A stretch of 64,000 nucleotides of DNA from Chloroflexota bacterium (GTDB lineage Bacteria; Chloroflexota; Dehalococcoidia; JABGRK01), in the NCBI GenBank assembly GCA_018648325.1, contig JABGRK010000009.1:46312-110311 (forward strand). Reading direction: 5' to 3'. A model generated the notes under the pieces. The model was not told where the DNA came from. It did not search any database and saw nothing but the letters and a program-made list of their open reading frames with translations. Position 1 is the first letter of the stretch. Every line of letters starts with the position of its first letter. The position numbers and the translations under genes are program-made. This document shows positions 55,357-64,000 of the stretch, in pieces.

Positions 55357-55519
55357 CTTCTTATGTATGCCGACCAATGCCGACCGCTACCCTTTTTTAA
55401 AAATACACCAGCAGTTCAGGGACTCTCCCTGATCATCTTTACGATGAATTTGTGATTGAACTAAAATTATCACAAGACCTTTATTTTTGTCAACACTGCT
55501 GTTAGTTAGGTAGTTCGTA

Positions 55520-55548
55520 TTGACAAAGAGCATAAATCATGATAGAAT
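55520..55548 (+). promoter_or_regulatory. str-S10 operon promoter
   Basis: TTGACA, 17 nt, TAGAAT: perfect -35 and spacing. It gives a leader of about 155 nt before rpsL. No second promoter was recognised within the operon. Confidence 0.75.
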
Positions 55549-55598
55549 TCTCAATTAGCGTCTATTAGAGATTTGAGACTATCCATTGATTTAGACGT

Positions 55599-55679
55599 CG
55601 GCAAGCTACATTTGCCGGATTTACGAACCGGCCTTGGCCTTCCCAAAAAGGTTAAGGGAAGCGAAAAGGTCGGCTTTTT
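55599..55679 (+). promoter_or_regulatory. Structured rpsL leader ending in an attenuator-like hairpin
   Basis: Two hairpins. The first is CGGCAA/TTGCCG (55599-55617). The second is long: an outer stem CCGGCCTT/AAGGTCGG (55628-55635 with 55666-55673, one G-U), an internal loop and an inner stem CTTCCC/GGGAAG, followed at once by CTTTTT. The second has the form of an intrinsic terminator located before the first gene of the operon, so transcription attenuation or ribosomal-protein feedback is likely. It precedes the AGGAGG of rpsL by about 18 nt. Confidence 0.65.
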
Positions 55680-55709
55680 AATGAATTGAAATAACAGGAG
55701 GCATATAAA

Positions 55710-56135
55710 TTGCCAACCATTAGTCAGCTTGTTAGAAAAGGGCGAACTAAGAAAACAAAAAAGACCAAAGCGCCAGCTATGCAGTTTGCCTATAATGCTT
55801 TGAAAAACAGAGTTGTTCCTGGTAGCCGTTCCCCGCAGAAACGTGGGGTTTGCCTGCAGGTAAAAACAATGACACCCAAAAAACCTAATTCTGCACTACG
55901 TAAGGTAGCCCGTGTACGCCTATCAAACATGGCAGAGGTAACGGCCTACATCCCCGGCGAGGGACATGGATTGCAGGAGCACTCGGTAGTACTAATTCGC
56001 GGTGGCAGGGTCAAAGACCTGCCAGGCGTCAGATATCATATTATTCGCGGGGCGCTGGACTCAACCGGGGTTCAGGAAAGAAAACAAAGCCGCTCCAAAT
56101 ACGGAACAAAGAAAACACAAGGCCCTGGGTCTTAA
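55710..56135 (+). CDS. rpsL: Ribosomal protein uS12
   Basis: The 141-residue decoding-centre protein starts at TTG (55710) with AGGAGG 8 nt upstream. It has the conserved [11 protein letters not shown] with the streptomycin-region lysine and [24 protein letters not shown]. Compared with the 124-residue E. coli form it carries an insertion of about 14 residues ([14 protein letters not shown]) before QKRGVC, as in the longer Bacillus-type S12. First gene of the str operon. Confidence 0.98.
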   Translation: MPTISQLVRKGRTKKTKKTKAPAMQFAYNALKNRVVPGSRSPQKRGVCLQVKTMTPKKPNSALRKVARVRLSNMAEVTAYIPGEGHGLQEHSVVLIRGGRVKDLPGVRYHIIRGALDSTGVQERKQSRSKYGTKKTQGPGS

Positions 56136-56152
56136 GGAAAAGTTGAAATAGT

Positions 56153-56623
56153 ATGCCAAGAAGAAATAAAGCAATAAAAAGAGTAATCCCACCGGATCCC
56201 GTTTATGGGAACGTCATGGTTAGCAGTCTTATAAACAGGATAATGACCCGTGGCAAAAAGAGTACCGCTGAACGCATTGTATATTCTGCTTTCGATACTA
56301 TGGAGCAGCAGCTGAAAAAGCCGTCGCTTGAGATATTCGATCAAGCAATCAAAAATATAATGCCGGTCCTCGAAGTTAAACCCCGAAGAGTTGGTGGTGC
56401 CACCTATCAAGTGCCTGTAGAGGTCGAGGGCGGTCGCCGATTATCGCTAGCACTGCGCTGGCTGGCAAAATTCGCCAGAGCACGCAACGGGCATACAATG
56501 GCCGGAAAGCTGGCGGCAGAATTAATCGATGCCTATCAAAGACAAGGCGCGTCCGTCAAGAAGCGTGAAGATACGCATAGGATGGCTGAGGCTAATAAAG
56601 CCTTTGCTCACTACAGGTGGTAG
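56153..56623 (+). CDS. rpsG: Ribosomal protein uS7
   Basis: The 156-residue protein organises the 3' domain of 16S rRNA and contacts E-site tRNA. It begins [20 protein letters not shown] and has the family blocks [19 protein letters not shown] and [18 protein letters not shown], ending AFAHYRW. Length is normal. It follows rpsL by 17 nt and runs directly into fusA. Confidence 0.98.
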   Translation: MPRRNKAIKRVIPPDPVYGNVMVSSLINRIMTRGKKSTAERIVYSAFDTMEQQLKKPSLEIFDQAIKNIMPVLEVKPRRVGGATYQVPVEVEGGRRLSLALRWLAKFARARNGHTMAGKLAAELIDAYQRQGASVKKREDTHRMAEANKAFAHYRW

Positions 56624-56625
56624 GA

Positions 56626-58710
56626 TTGGTTGAAGTATCCGGGGCGCCCTCGTTAAAGCGTTTACGTAATATAGGTGTCATTGCGCACATTGATGCGGGA
56701 AAAACCACCGTCACAGAACGAATACTCTACTATACTGGTAAAACATACAAGATAGGAGAGGTTCACGACGGCAATGCGGTGACCGACTGGATGGATCAAG
56801 AGCGTGAACGGGGAATAACCATTGTCTCCGCCGCCATCAGTTGCGAATGGAACGAACACCAGCTAAATATAATCGATACCCCAGGCCATGTGGATTTTAC
56901 GGCTGAGGTAGAGAGAAGTTTACGGGTGCTCGACGGTGGAGTAGTAGTATTTGATGCCGTTGCAGGTGTAGAACCTCAATCTGAAACGGTTTGGCGTCAG
57001 GCAGATAAATACGATGTTCCCAGAATATGCTTCATTAACAAGATGGACAGAATGGGCGCTGATTTTTTTAGAACAATAGATATGGTAAAGGAACGCTTGA
57101 GCGCAAATCCCATACCGGTTCAAATACCGATGGGCAGCGAAAGTGACTTCGTAGGGATAGTTGACCTGCTCGAAGACGCTGCGTGGACCTTCGATGGAGA
57201 CATAGACTCACAACCTGTGAAAATAGATATCCCAGAAGAATATAAAGAAACCGCCGAGTTCTGGCGAGAATCAATGATTGAGCAACTCGCTGAGGTTGAC
57301 GATGATACAATGCACGCCTTCCTTGAAAGCAAGGAACTTAGTGCACAGGACTTGAGGGATGCCTTAAGACGAGCCACCATAGACTCCAAGGCCGTTCCCA
57401 TATTCTGTGGTAGTGCGCTTAAAAACAAAGGTGTTCAACGTATGCTGGACGGGGTTATCGACTATCTACCGTCTCCTTTGGAAAGGCCAGCTATTGTTGG
57501 CCACAATTCAAAAACTAATAAAGAAACGGCCCGCGAAGCAAGTGAAAATGAGCCGTTTACGGCTCTGGCGTTTAAAATAGTTGCCGACCCATTTACGGGA
57601 AGACTTATATATCTCAGGGTATATTCCGGTAAAATTAAGGCTAATGCACAGGTCCTTAATTCCACTAAAGGTAAACCACAGCGCATAGGGCGGCTTCTGC
57701 TGATGCATGCCAACCGTCGCGAGGAAATAGACGAGATACGCGCAGGAGATATTGCCGCAGTGCTGGGCCTGAAAGAAACCTATACGGGCGATACGCTGTG
57801 TGCCCCTGCCCACCCTATTCTGTTGGAATCGATATCTTTTGCTGATCCTGTTATATCGATGGCCATTGAGCCTAAAACCAAGGCCGATCAGGATAAAATG
57901 GGTAACGCCATGGAGAACCTGAGAGCGGAGGACCCCACCATAAGAGTCACTTACAACGACGAAACTGCGCAAACCATTCTGTCGGGCATGGGAGAACTGC
58001 ACCTTGAGGTTTACGTGCAACGGCTTCTGCGCGAGTTTAGCGTACACACAAAGGTAGGCAAACCACAGGTGGCCTACAAAGAAACCATAACAGGCACAAC
58101 CAAGGCAGAGGGCAGATTCGTCAGACAGTCTGGAGGACATGGTCAATTCGGTGTGGTTAAAATTGAACTCGAACCACTGGAACGTGATGCAGGATTTGAG
58201 TTTGTGAATAAGATCAAAGGAGCAGCCATACCCAGAGAGTATATATCATCAGTTGAGGCCGGAATTAAAGAAGCAATGGAAACTGGTGTGCTTGCAGGCT
58301 ATCCTCTAACTGATATTCGTGCTATTATATATGATGGAAGTTATCACGAAGTAGACTCCTCGGATCTCGCCTTCAAGATGGCTGGCTCGATGGCATTGAA
58401 AAATGGTGTCAAAAAAGCAAAGCCGGTATTGCTAGAACCGATAATGAAACTGGATGTAACTACGCCAAGCGATTTTGTAGGCGATATAATAAACGATCTA
58501 AACTCAAGAAGAGGACATGTAGACAACATAGAAACGCGCAATTCCACTCAGATTGTGCACTGCTACATTCCACTGGCTGAAACATTTGGTTATACGACAA
58601 CGATCAGATCTATGAGTCAGGGGAGAGCAACACATTCACTGGAGTTTGATAGTTACCAGGAACTTGCAGAACACTTGGCAACCGGCATTATAGAAAAAAG
58701 CTATCGTTAA
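56626..58710 (+). CDS. fusA: Elongation factor G
   Basis: EF-G drives ribosomal translocation and recycling with GTP. From TTG 56626 (AGGTGG 5 nt upstream) the product has 694 residues. An in-frame GTG at 56617 inside rpsG is less likely. G-domain motifs are AHIDAGKTT near 22, the switch [10 protein letters not shown] and NKMD; domains II-V follow with [15 protein letters not shown] and [15 protein letters not shown] at the end. It follows rpsG without a gap. The usual downstream tuf is absent; rpsJ comes next. Confidence 0.98.
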   Translation: MVEVSGAPSLKRLRNIGVIAHIDAGKTTVTERILYYTGKTYKIGEVHDGNAVTDWMDQERERGITIVSAAISCEWNEHQLNIIDTPGHVDFTAEVERSLRVLDGGVVVFDAVAGVEPQSETVWRQADKYDVPRICFINKMDRMGADFFRTIDMVKERLSANPIPVQIPMGSESDFVGIVDLLEDAAWTFDGDIDSQPVKIDIPEEYKETAEFWRESMIEQLAEVDDDTMHAFLESKELSAQDLRDALRRATIDSKAVPIFCGSALKNKGVQRMLDGVIDYLPSPLERPAIVGHNSKTNKETAREASENEPFTALAFKIVADPFTGRLIYLRVYSGKIKANAQVLNSTKGKPQRIGRLLLMHANRREEIDEIRAGDIAAVLGLKETYTGDTLCAPAHPILLESISFADPVISMAIEPKTKADQDKMGNAMENLRAEDPTIRVTYNDETAQTILSGMGELHLEVYVQRLLREFSVHTKVGKPQVAYKETITGTTKAEGRFVRQSGGHGQFGVVKIELEPLERDAGFEFVNKIKGAAIPREYISSVEAGIKEAMETGVLAGYPLTDIRAIIYDGSYHEVDSSDLAFKMAGSMALKNGVKKAKPVLLEPIMKLDVTTPSDFVGDIINDLNSRRGHVDNIETRNSTQIVHCYIPLAETFGYTTTIRSMSQGRATHSLEFDSYQELAEHLATGIIEKSYR

Positions 58711-58736
58711 TAGCATAATAAATTGAAGGCAAGGAA

Positions 58737-59045
58737 ATGGCCAAACAAAAAATCAGAATAAAACTAAAAGCTTACGACCACAAAATACTGGACCAGTCTG
58801 CTCAGCAAATTGTTGAGTCAGCAGAACGAACCGGCGCGGCCGTAATTGGCCCTGTGCCACTACCAACGAAGATCAAAAAGTTCTGCGTCAACAAGTCTCC
58901 TTTCATTGATAAGGATTCCAGAGAGCAGTTCGAAATCAGAACACACAAGCGTCTAATCGATATCATGGAACCATCGTCCAAGACGATTGACACCCTTACC
59001 AAACTGGATATGCCATCAGGCGTAAGCATTGAAATAAAAATATAG
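58737..59045 (+). CDS. rpsJ: Ribosomal protein uS10
   Basis: The 102-residue protein of the 30S head, also the NusG/NusB antitermination partner NusE. It has [33 protein letters not shown] and [15 protein letters not shown]. Normal length. It starts 26 nt after fusA where tuf would usually be, so the str and S10 gene sets are joined directly. AAGG precedes the ATG. Confidence 0.98.
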   Translation: MAKQKIRIKLKAYDHKILDQSAQQIVESAERTGAAVIGPVPLPTKIKKFCVNKSPFIDKDSREQFEIRTHKRLIDIMEPSSKTIDTLTKLDMPSGVSIEIKI

Positions 59046-59059
59046 ATCACGGATAAGAC

Positions 59060-59677
59060 ATGAATAACGCAATAATTGGTAAAAAAATAGGCATGAGCCA
59101 GCTTTTTAACGAGGATGGCACTGTGGATACGGTTACAGAAATCGAGGCTGGACCCTGCATAATTGCACAGGTCAAGACCATCGAAAAAGAAGGCTACAAC
59201 GCCGTACAGCTGGCCTACCAAACAGCCAAAAAACTAACCAGGCCCGAGAAAAAACATCTAGGTGATCTGGGTATGTTCAAACACCTGCGTGAATTCAGGG
59301 TTGACGATTTGGGCGACACCGAGGTGGGCCAGGTCGTAAACACCGGTATTTTCCAGGTAAACGATATAGTGAATATTACAGGTACATCCAAAGGTCGCGG
59401 ATTTGCCGGCGTAGTTAAACGTCACGGTTTTCACGGCGGACCTAAGACACACGGACAATCGGACCGACACAGAGCGCCAGGCTCGGTGGGAGCGGGAACT
59501 TCGCCAGGACGTGTATTTAAAGGAAAACGCATGGCAGGCCACATGGGAAATGCAAGGGTGACAGTTCAAAACCTCAAAGTGGTCGCTATTGATACGGATA
59601 AAAATACATTAATGATTAAAGGTGCAGTGCCGGGGTCGAAAAACGGATTGCTGTTAATTAATCGAAGTACCAAGTAA
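59060..59677 (+). CDS. rplC: Ribosomal protein uL3
   Basis: The 205-residue 23S-binding protein begins IIGKKIGMSQLFNEDG and has the loop that reaches the peptidyl-transferase centre, GVVKRHGFHGGPKTHGQSD..., and SPGRVFKGKRMAGHMG. Length is within the family range. It follows rpsJ by 14 nt. Confidence 0.98.
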   Translation: MNNAIIGKKIGMSQLFNEDGTVDTVTEIEAGPCIIAQVKTIEKEGYNAVQLAYQTAKKLTRPEKKHLGDLGMFKHLREFRVDDLGDTEVGQVVNTGIFQVNDIVNITGTSKGRGFAGVVKRHGFHGGPKTHGQSDRHRAPGSVGAGTSPGRVFKGKRMAGHMGNARVTVQNLKVVAIDTDKNTLMIKGAVPGSKNGLLLINRSTK

Positions 59678-59711
59678 ATAAAATACGTAAGTAGTAAGTT
59701 AGGGGAAGGTG

Positions 59712-60356
59712 ATGGAAGTCACCATTTATAACAAAGAGGGTAAAGAAGCTGGGAAGCTGGATCTTTCCGAAGATGTTTTTGGTGTCACTGCCAACCAGGG
59801 CCTGATACATCAGGCATTACTGCGGCAACTAGCCAATAAGCGTCAGGGCACGGTTCAAGCCAAGACTCGCGGAGAGGTTGTGGGAAGTACCCGCAAGCTA
59901 TTCAGTCAAAAAAGCACTGGCAGAGCACGACGTGGTAGCGCCAAATCACCAACCCTGCGCGGCGGTGGTGTGGCATTCGGTCCGCGCCCCAGAAGCTTTT
60001 CTCAGAGAATGCCGAAAAAAATGCGCAGACTGGCTATCAAAGGAGTGCTGTCAACCAAGGTAACAGATGATCAATTGATAGTACTGGACAAGCTGGAGAT
60101 GACGCAGCCCAAAACCAAGGAAATGGAAGCTATTCTGAACGCTTTAAATATAAAGTCGTCAGCGCTCATAGCAACAGCGGAAGCAGACGCAAACGTGGTC
60201 AAATCGAGCCGCAATATAAAAGGTATAAATATAACGCCGGCTGCACTACTCAATGTTGGCGATCTTCTGTCACACAGAAAGCTGATATTAACTGTAGACG
60301 CAGTTGCCAAGATAGAACAACTTTGGGGCGCAAAACAGCCCGTGGAGGCGTCTTAA
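59712..60356 (+). CDS. rplD: Ribosomal protein uL4
   Basis: The 214-residue protein has a long internal loop, KTRGEVVGSTRKLFSQKSTGRARRGS..., reaching into the exit tunnel, and KKMRRLAIKGVLS. In some bacteria L4 also represses the S10 operon; no such leader is visible before rpsJ here. The ATG at 59712 is chosen over the in-frame GTG immediately before it; AGGGGAAGG lies upstream. Confidence 0.97.
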   Translation: MEVTIYNKEGKEAGKLDLSEDVFGVTANQGLIHQALLRQLANKRQGTVQAKTRGEVVGSTRKLFSQKSTGRARRGSAKSPTLRGGGVAFGPRPRSFSQRMPKKMRRLAIKGVLSTKVTDDQLIVLDKLEMTQPKTKEMEAILNALNIKSSALIATAEADANVVKSSRNIKGINITPAALLNVGDLLSHRKLILTVDAVAKIEQLWGAKQPVEAS

Positions 60357-60357
60357 C

Positions 60358-60654
60358 ATGCCAAAAGAGATACATATATATGAAGTTATACGTCGCCCGC
60401 TGATCACAGAAAAGGGCACTTTCCTGCAGGAGCAGAACAAGTACTTATTCGAAGTAGCTATAAATGCCAATAAGCCGCAGGTTAAACAGGCGGTGGAAAA
60501 GGCTTTTGATGTAAAGGTAAAGACAGTAAACCTGATGACCGTTTTAGGCAAGATGAAACGCTATGGTCGTGGAATTGCCAAGAGGCCGGACTGGAAAAAG
60601 GCGGTAGTCACTCTGGTTGAGGGTGATAAGATTCAGGTCTTTGAGGGAATATAG
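60358..60654 (+). CDS. rplW: Ribosomal protein uL23
   Basis: The 98-residue protein sits at the tunnel exit and docks trigger factor and SRP. It has VIRRPLITEKGTFLQEQNKYLFEVAINANKPQVKQAVE and VKTVNLMTVLGKMKRYGR. The start is 1 nt after the rplD stop, and its stop directly precedes rplB. Confidence 0.98.
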   Translation: MPKEIHIYEVIRRPLITEKGTFLQEQNKYLFEVAINANKPQVKQAVEKAFDVKVKTVNLMTVLGKMKRYGRGIAKRPDWKKAVVTLVEGDKIQVFEGI

Positions 60655-61482
60655 ATGCCCATAAAAAATTATAAGCCCACATCGCCAGGAAGGCGCAATA
60701 TGACCGGGGAAACCTTCGAGGAAATAACCAAGAAGAAACCGGAGAAGTCCCTTTGTGTCGCCTTAAGGAAAAAGGGCGGACGAAACAATCAGGGTAGAAT
60801 TACAGTTCGTCATCGCGGCGGCGGTTCTAAAAGACAGCTGCGCCTTATTGACTTCAAGCGCGACAAGGTAGGTATACCGGGTACGGTCATCGCTATAGAG
60901 TACGATCCCAACAGGTCGTCACGAATAGCCCTTGTTGAATACGAGGACAAAGAGAAAAGATACATAATAGCGCCTGTAGGCATAACAGTAGGAGCCGTTA
61001 TTCAGGCTGGAGAAGATGCCGAAATAAAGGTTGGCAACAGCATGCCGATGCGAGCCATACCTACCGGCACCACTATCCACAATATTGAAATGCACCGCGG
61101 AAAAGGTGGACAGCTGGTACGAAGCGCTGGGGCAGTTGCAAGGCTCATGGCAAAAGAGGGTAAATACGCCCTTGTCAGCCTTACCTCCGGCGAAATGAGA
61201 AAGATAGACATTGAATGCCGTGCCACCATCGGGCAAATAGGCAATACAGAGCATGCACAGGTCAAATTGGGGAAAGCCGGACGTAACAGGTGGCGCGGAT
61301 GGCGCCCGACAGTTCGCGGTTCAGCAATGAACCCTTGCGATCATCCACACGGTGGTGGTGAGGGCAAGGCTCCCATCGGCATGCCCGGACCAAAAACGCC
61401 ATGGGGCAAACCAACTTTAGGATATAAGACCAGAAAAAAGAAGAACCCTAGCGATAAGTATATCGTTAAGAGGAGGAAGTAA
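60655..61482 (+). CDS. rplB: Ribosomal protein uL2
   Basis: The 275-residue protein is needed for subunit joining and peptidyl transfer. It opens [18 protein letters not shown] and has the conserved C-terminal [22 protein letters not shown], including the histidine linked to catalysis. A normal length. It starts immediately after the rplW stop codon. Confidence 0.98.
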   Translation: MPIKNYKPTSPGRRNMTGETFEEITKKKPEKSLCVALRKKGGRNNQGRITVRHRGGGSKRQLRLIDFKRDKVGIPGTVIAIEYDPNRSSRIALVEYEDKEKRYIIAPVGITVGAVIQAGEDAEIKVGNSMPMRAIPTGTTIHNIEMHRGKGGQLVRSAGAVARLMAKEGKYALVSLTSGEMRKIDIECRATIGQIGNTEHAQVKLGKAGRNRWRGWRPTVRGSAMNPCDHPHGGGEGKAPIGMPGPKTPWGKPTLGYKTRKKKNPSDKYIVKRRK

Positions 61483-61486
61483 GTAA

Positions 61487-61774
61487 GTGTCAAGATCCAT
61501 TAAAAAAGGTCCGTATATTGACGCGAAGCTTTCAAAGAAGGTTGACGACGCCAGAAAAAGAAACGAGAAATCGGTAATTAAGACGTGGGCTCGGGCATCA
61601 ACCATCTCCCCTGATATGCTTGGGCTAACCATAGGGGTACACGATGGCAGACGACACGTACCGATCTATATAACAGAAGATATGGTAGGTCACAAACTGG
61701 GTGAATTCGCCATGACACGTCATTTCAGAGGACATATATCCAAAGCGGATAGAGCATCAAAAGTAAGAAGATAA
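61487..61774 (+). CDS. rpsS: Ribosomal protein uS19
   Basis: The 95-residue 30S head protein has [49 protein letters not shown] and [15 protein letters not shown]. The start is GTG at 61487, 4 nt after the rplB stop, with a purine-rich upstream stretch in the rplB end. Confidence 0.98.
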   Translation: MSRSIKKGPYIDAKLSKKVDDARKRNEKSVIKTWARASTISPDMLGLTIGVHDGRRHVPIYITEDMVGHKLGEFAMTRHFRGHISKADRASKVRR

Positions 61775-61804
61775 AAAACTAACAGAGATTTAGCGGAGAA
61801 AACG

Positions 61805-62137
61805 GTGGAAGTAAAAGCTGTAGTAAAAGGACTTAAAGGATCGGCGTTTAAGGTACGCAGAGTGGTAAACGTCGTACGCGGTAAAAGAGTAGCCGATGCA
61901 CTGAATATACTGCGTTTTCTTCCCACGCCAACGGCGAGGGAAGTGGCAAAGGTAATCAAATCGGCGGCAGCCAATGCAGAGAATAACTTCCAGTTGCCTC
62001 CGGAAAACCTTATAGTGTCAAAAATATTTGCAGACGATGGACGGATGATGAAAAGGTTTCGTCCACGCTCAAGGGGCAGGGTTAGCCCCATCCTTAAGCG
62101 GTCAACACATGTGACCGTGATTGTCGAGGAGGTCTAG
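61805..62137 (+). CDS. rplV: Ribosomal protein uL22
   Basis: The 110-residue protein lines the exit tunnel. It has the VRRVVNVVRGKRVADALNIL block and the C-terminal hairpin DDGRMMKRFRPRSRGRVSPILKRSTHVTVIV. The start is GTG at 61805 with GGAG upstream. Four nt separate it from rpsC. Confidence 0.97.
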   Translation: MEVKAVVKGLKGSAFKVRRVVNVVRGKRVADALNILRFLPTPTAREVAKVIKSAAANAENNFQLPPENLIVSKIFADDGRMMKRFRPRSRGRVSPILKRSTHVTVIVEEV

Positions 62138-62141
62138 TTAG

Positions 62142-62801
62142 TTGGGTCAAAAAGTACACCCTAACGGGTTCAGGCTGGGAATAATTAGGGACTGGAAGGC
62201 GAAATGGTACGCCGATAAGCAATACACCGAATTCCTGATGGAAGATCTGGATATTCGCAAGCTTATTGAGGAAAAGTACAAGGACGCCGATATATCGATG
62301 GTTGAAGTCGATCGAGGATCGAACCAAATATCTGTTACGGTCCATACCGCCAAGCCGGGTATCGTTATCGGACGCGGCGGACAAAGAGTTGACGAGACAA
62401 GGGCAGCACTTGAAAAGAAAACCGGGAAAAAAGTGCAGCTCAATATCAGAGAAGTATGGGCTCCCGAACTTGATGCCCTTCTGGTTGCTAAAAATATAGC
62501 CAGCCAGATAACAAACAGAGTGGCTTACAGACGTGCCTTAAAACAGGCTTTAACCCGAACAATGCAGCGCGGAGCCAAAGGCATAAAAATCAATATTGCC
62601 GGAAGGTTAAACGGCGCTGAGATAGCCCGCAGAGAGTGCGACAGCGAAGGCAGTGTTCCTCTGCACACCCTTAGAGCCGATATTGATTATGGTCTTGCCG
62701 AGGCAGCAACTACCATGGGACGCATTGGTATAAAAGTATGGATATACAAGGGAGACATACTCCCTGAGCATAAGATGGATGAGTTTGAGGAAGCAAGCTA
62801 A
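62142..62801 (+). CDS. rpsC: Ribosomal protein uS3
   Basis: The 219-residue protein at the mRNA entry has an N-terminal type II KH domain with [19 protein letters not shown] around 75-93 and a C-terminal domain with [27 protein letters not shown]. The start is TTG at 62142 with GGAGG just upstream. The frame opens [13 protein letters not shown] as in all S3 proteins. Confidence 0.98.
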   Translation: MGQKVHPNGFRLGIIRDWKAKWYADKQYTEFLMEDLDIRKLIEEKYKDADISMVEVDRGSNQISVTVHTAKPGIVIGRGGQRVDETRAALEKKTGKKVQLNIREVWAPELDALLVAKNIASQITNRVAYRRALKQALTRTMQRGAKGIKINIAGRLNGAEIARRECDSEGSVPLHTLRADIDYGLAEAATTMGRIGIKVWIYKGDILPEHKMDEFEEAS

Positions 62802-62833
62802 AATAATCAACTACAGCAAAGCGATGGTGAACA

Positions 62834-63250
62834 ATGCTACAGCCTAAACGAATAAGATGGCGAAAAGTACATAGAGGTGATCGCAGAGGCAAGGCCCAAA
62901 AAGGCAACACTGTTGCATTTGGTGATTTTGGACTTCAAACCCTGCAGTCATCATGGATAACCGCCAATCAGATAGAAGCGGCACGCCGCGCCATGACCAG
63001 ATATATTAAACGTGGCGGCAAAGTGTGGATCAGAATATTCCCACAAAAGTCGGTTACCAAAAAAGCAGCAGAGACCAGAATGGGTAAAGGAAAAGGTGCT
63101 CCCGATCATTGGGTATCTGTAGTCAAGGCTGGCAGGGTGATGTTCGAGATTGCTGGCATCAAAGAGGATGTGGCCAAAGAAGCAATGCGTCTGGCAGCAC
63201 ACAAATTGCCGGTGCCAACCAAATTTATTGTTAGAGAAACAAACGCTTAA
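62834..63250 (+). CDS. rplP: Ribosomal protein uL16
   Basis: The 138-residue protein at the central protuberance, near the A-site tRNA elbow, has [47 protein letters not shown] and [12 protein letters not shown]. Normal length. It follows rpsC by 32 nt. Confidence 0.98.
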   Translation: MLQPKRIRWRKVHRGDRRGKAQKGNTVAFGDFGLQTLQSSWITANQIEAARRAMTRYIKRGGKVWIRIFPQKSVTKKAAETRMGKGKGAPDHWVSVVKAGRVMFEIAGIKEDVAKEAMRLAAHKLPVPTKFIVRETNA

Positions 63251-63264
63251 GGCAAGGTTAACAA

Positions 63265-63468
63265 ATGAAACCAAAAGATATCAGAAAACTAAAACCGGAA
63301 GCTCTTATCAAGCAATATGAAGAGTCGCACCACGAACTGTTTAATCTGCGTTTTCAGGTTGCTACAGGACAACTGTCCAATCACAATGAGCTTAATAAGG
63401 TAAAGAAAACTATTGCCAGAATAAAAACGATAATACGTGAGCGCGAGCTTGCTCAGGATCAGGAATAG
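63265..63468 (+). CDS. rpmC: Ribosomal protein uL29
   Basis: The 67-residue two-helix protein near the tunnel exit has DIRKLKPEALIKQYEESHHELFNLRFQ, the QLSNHNEL turn and KKTIARIKTIIRER. It ends 3 nt before rpsQ. Confidence 0.97.
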   Translation: MKPKDIRKLKPEALIKQYEESHHELFNLRFQVATGQLSNHNELNKVKKTIARIKTIIRERELAQDQE

Positions 63469-63471
63469 ATA

Positions 63472-64000
63472 ATGCAAAAATTAAGAAAAAAACGCGTTGC
63501 ACGGGTTATAAGCAATAAAATGGATAAAACGGCTGTGGTACAAGTGGAAATCAGAAGACCACATCGCCTATACAAACGTATTGTAAAACAGATATCCAAG
63601 TTCAAGGTACACGACGAGAAAAACGATTGTCAGATAGGCGATATGGTTCATATAATGGAATTTCGACCCGTATCTAAAGAGAAGCGATGGATCGTTACCG
63701 ATATCATCAGCCGCAAAGAAGTCGTTGAGGTTCTGGAAACTGAAATTGAAATACCAAAAGCAAAAGTTGAACCGGTAGAGGTAAAAGCTGAGGATAAACC
63801 TAAAAAAACCAAGGCAAAGGCCAAAGCCGAGCCTGAAGCTGAAGCAGAGACAGAAATTGAGGCCAAACCTAAAAAGACCAAGGCAAAGGCCAAAGCCGAG
63901 CCTGAAGCTGAAGCAGAGACAGAAGCTGAGGATAAACCTAAAAAGACCAAGGCAAAGGCCAAAGCCGAGCCTGAAGCTGAAGCAGAGACAGAAATTGAGG
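63472..64000 (+). CDS. rpsQ: Ribosomal protein uS17 with repetitive charged C-terminal tail (cut by window edge)
   Basis: The ATG at 63472 opens a frame that runs past the window end. Residues 1-90 are a normal S17 OB-fold with [37 protein letters not shown] and [13 protein letters not shown]. Typical S17 would stop near residue 85-90. Here a tail follows, and from residue 108 it is made of a 23-residue unit repeated three times up to the edge, each with a basic half ([11 protein letters not shown]) and an acidic half (EPEAEAETE). The tail is probably disordered. The total length is unknown. The next gene in the usual order, rplN, is outside the window. Confidence 0.95.
   Translation, partial: MQKLRKKRVARVISNKMDKTAVVQVEIRRPHRLYKRIVKQISKFKVHDEKNDCQIGDMVHIMEFRPVSKEKRWIVTDIISRKEVVEVLETEIEIPKAKVEPVEVKAEDKPKKTKAKAKAEPEAEAETEIEAKPKKTKAKAKAEPEAEAETEAEDKPKKTKAKAKAEPEAEAETEIE
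63793..63999 (+). repeat. Three tandem 69-bp repeats inside rpsQ
   Basis: Units are 63793-63861, 63862-63930 and 63931-63999. They are nearly identical at the DNA level (copy 3 differs from copy 1 by one base), so they are recent duplications; the array may continue past the window. Confidence 0.95.

Larger units (their letters stand above)
55378..55709. other. Regulatory region between the phosphohexomutase gene and rpsL
   Basis: 332 bases without a gene. It holds an inverted repeat CAGGGA-CTC-TCCCTG (55417-55431) upstream of the phosphohexomutase gene, then the str operon promoter (55520-55548) and its structured leader. Confidence 0.7.

Overview
The window reads as a chromosomal segment of a bacterium with moderate GC. 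The gene content suggests Chloroflexota, probably a Dehalococcoidia-like anaerobe, but this is inference without a marker tree. Supporting points are the HspR-DnaJ-ClpC stress operon, several radical-SAM and B12-type proteins, an acetyl-CoA hydrolase/CoA-transferase, a GSI-alpha-like glutamine synthetase, a selenocysteine tRNA, frequent GTG/TTG starts, and many promoters whose -10 box lies only 6-10 nt before the start codon. No phage, IS element, CRISPR array or rRNA operon was seen.

Layout. 1-4.8 kb (minus): the N-terminal part of a CorA-like transporter, tilS, a B12-type radical-SAM protein and a CoA-transferase. 4.9-8.1 kb (plus): a TIGR03960-type radical-SAM protein, yggS and proC, converging on mnmG. 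10-12.2 kb (plus): glnA and nadE, converging on an HNH protein and a CvpA-like protein. 13.4-17.2 kb (minus): the heat-shock operon dnaJ-hspR-clpC with a promoter/operator. 17.4-18.9 kb: a small membrane protein and a TPR protein. 19-22.2 kb (plus): mtaB, a CorC-like protein and a TIGR03936 protein. 22-30 kb: a GNAT and a HAD protein, then mfd, pth, a DUF6485-like protein and ligA. 30-32 kb (plus): hisA, a TSUP permease and hisI. 32-38.7 kb (minus): rpmE, a small winged-helix protein, rpmA, rplU, tRNA-Sec, trxB, trxA, plsX, a SPASM-like radical-SAM protein and an M20 hydrolase. 38.8-48.1 kb: a mixed block with an FmdB ribbon, DUF1461, mazG, recJ, nnr-acpS, a broken HNH gene, small unknowns and two paralogous lipoproteins. 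48.4-50.9 kb (minus): seven tRNA genes surrounding an acyl-CoA ligase. 51-55.4 kb: polyprenyl-sugar and nucleotide-sugar genes. 55.5-64 kb (plus): the str-S10 ribosomal operon from rpsL to a partial rpsQ, without tuf.

How the genes fit together. Most of the window is housekeeping: translation (ribosomal proteins, EF-G, nine tRNAs, TilS, MnmG, MtaB, Pth), DNA repair (Mfd, LigA, RecJ), protein quality control, nitrogen and NAD metabolism, histidine synthesis, redox (Trx/TrxR) and lipid initiation (PlsX/AcpS).

The points most worth following are: rplU apparently starting at ATT; rpsQ carrying a 69-bp tandem-repeat charged tail; a recurrent leaderless promoter design; an HNH gene interrupted by an in-frame TAG; a radical-SAM protein whose Cys motif looks split by an insertion; and an attenuator-like leader before rpsL. 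I did not find a wholly new defence or metabolic system.
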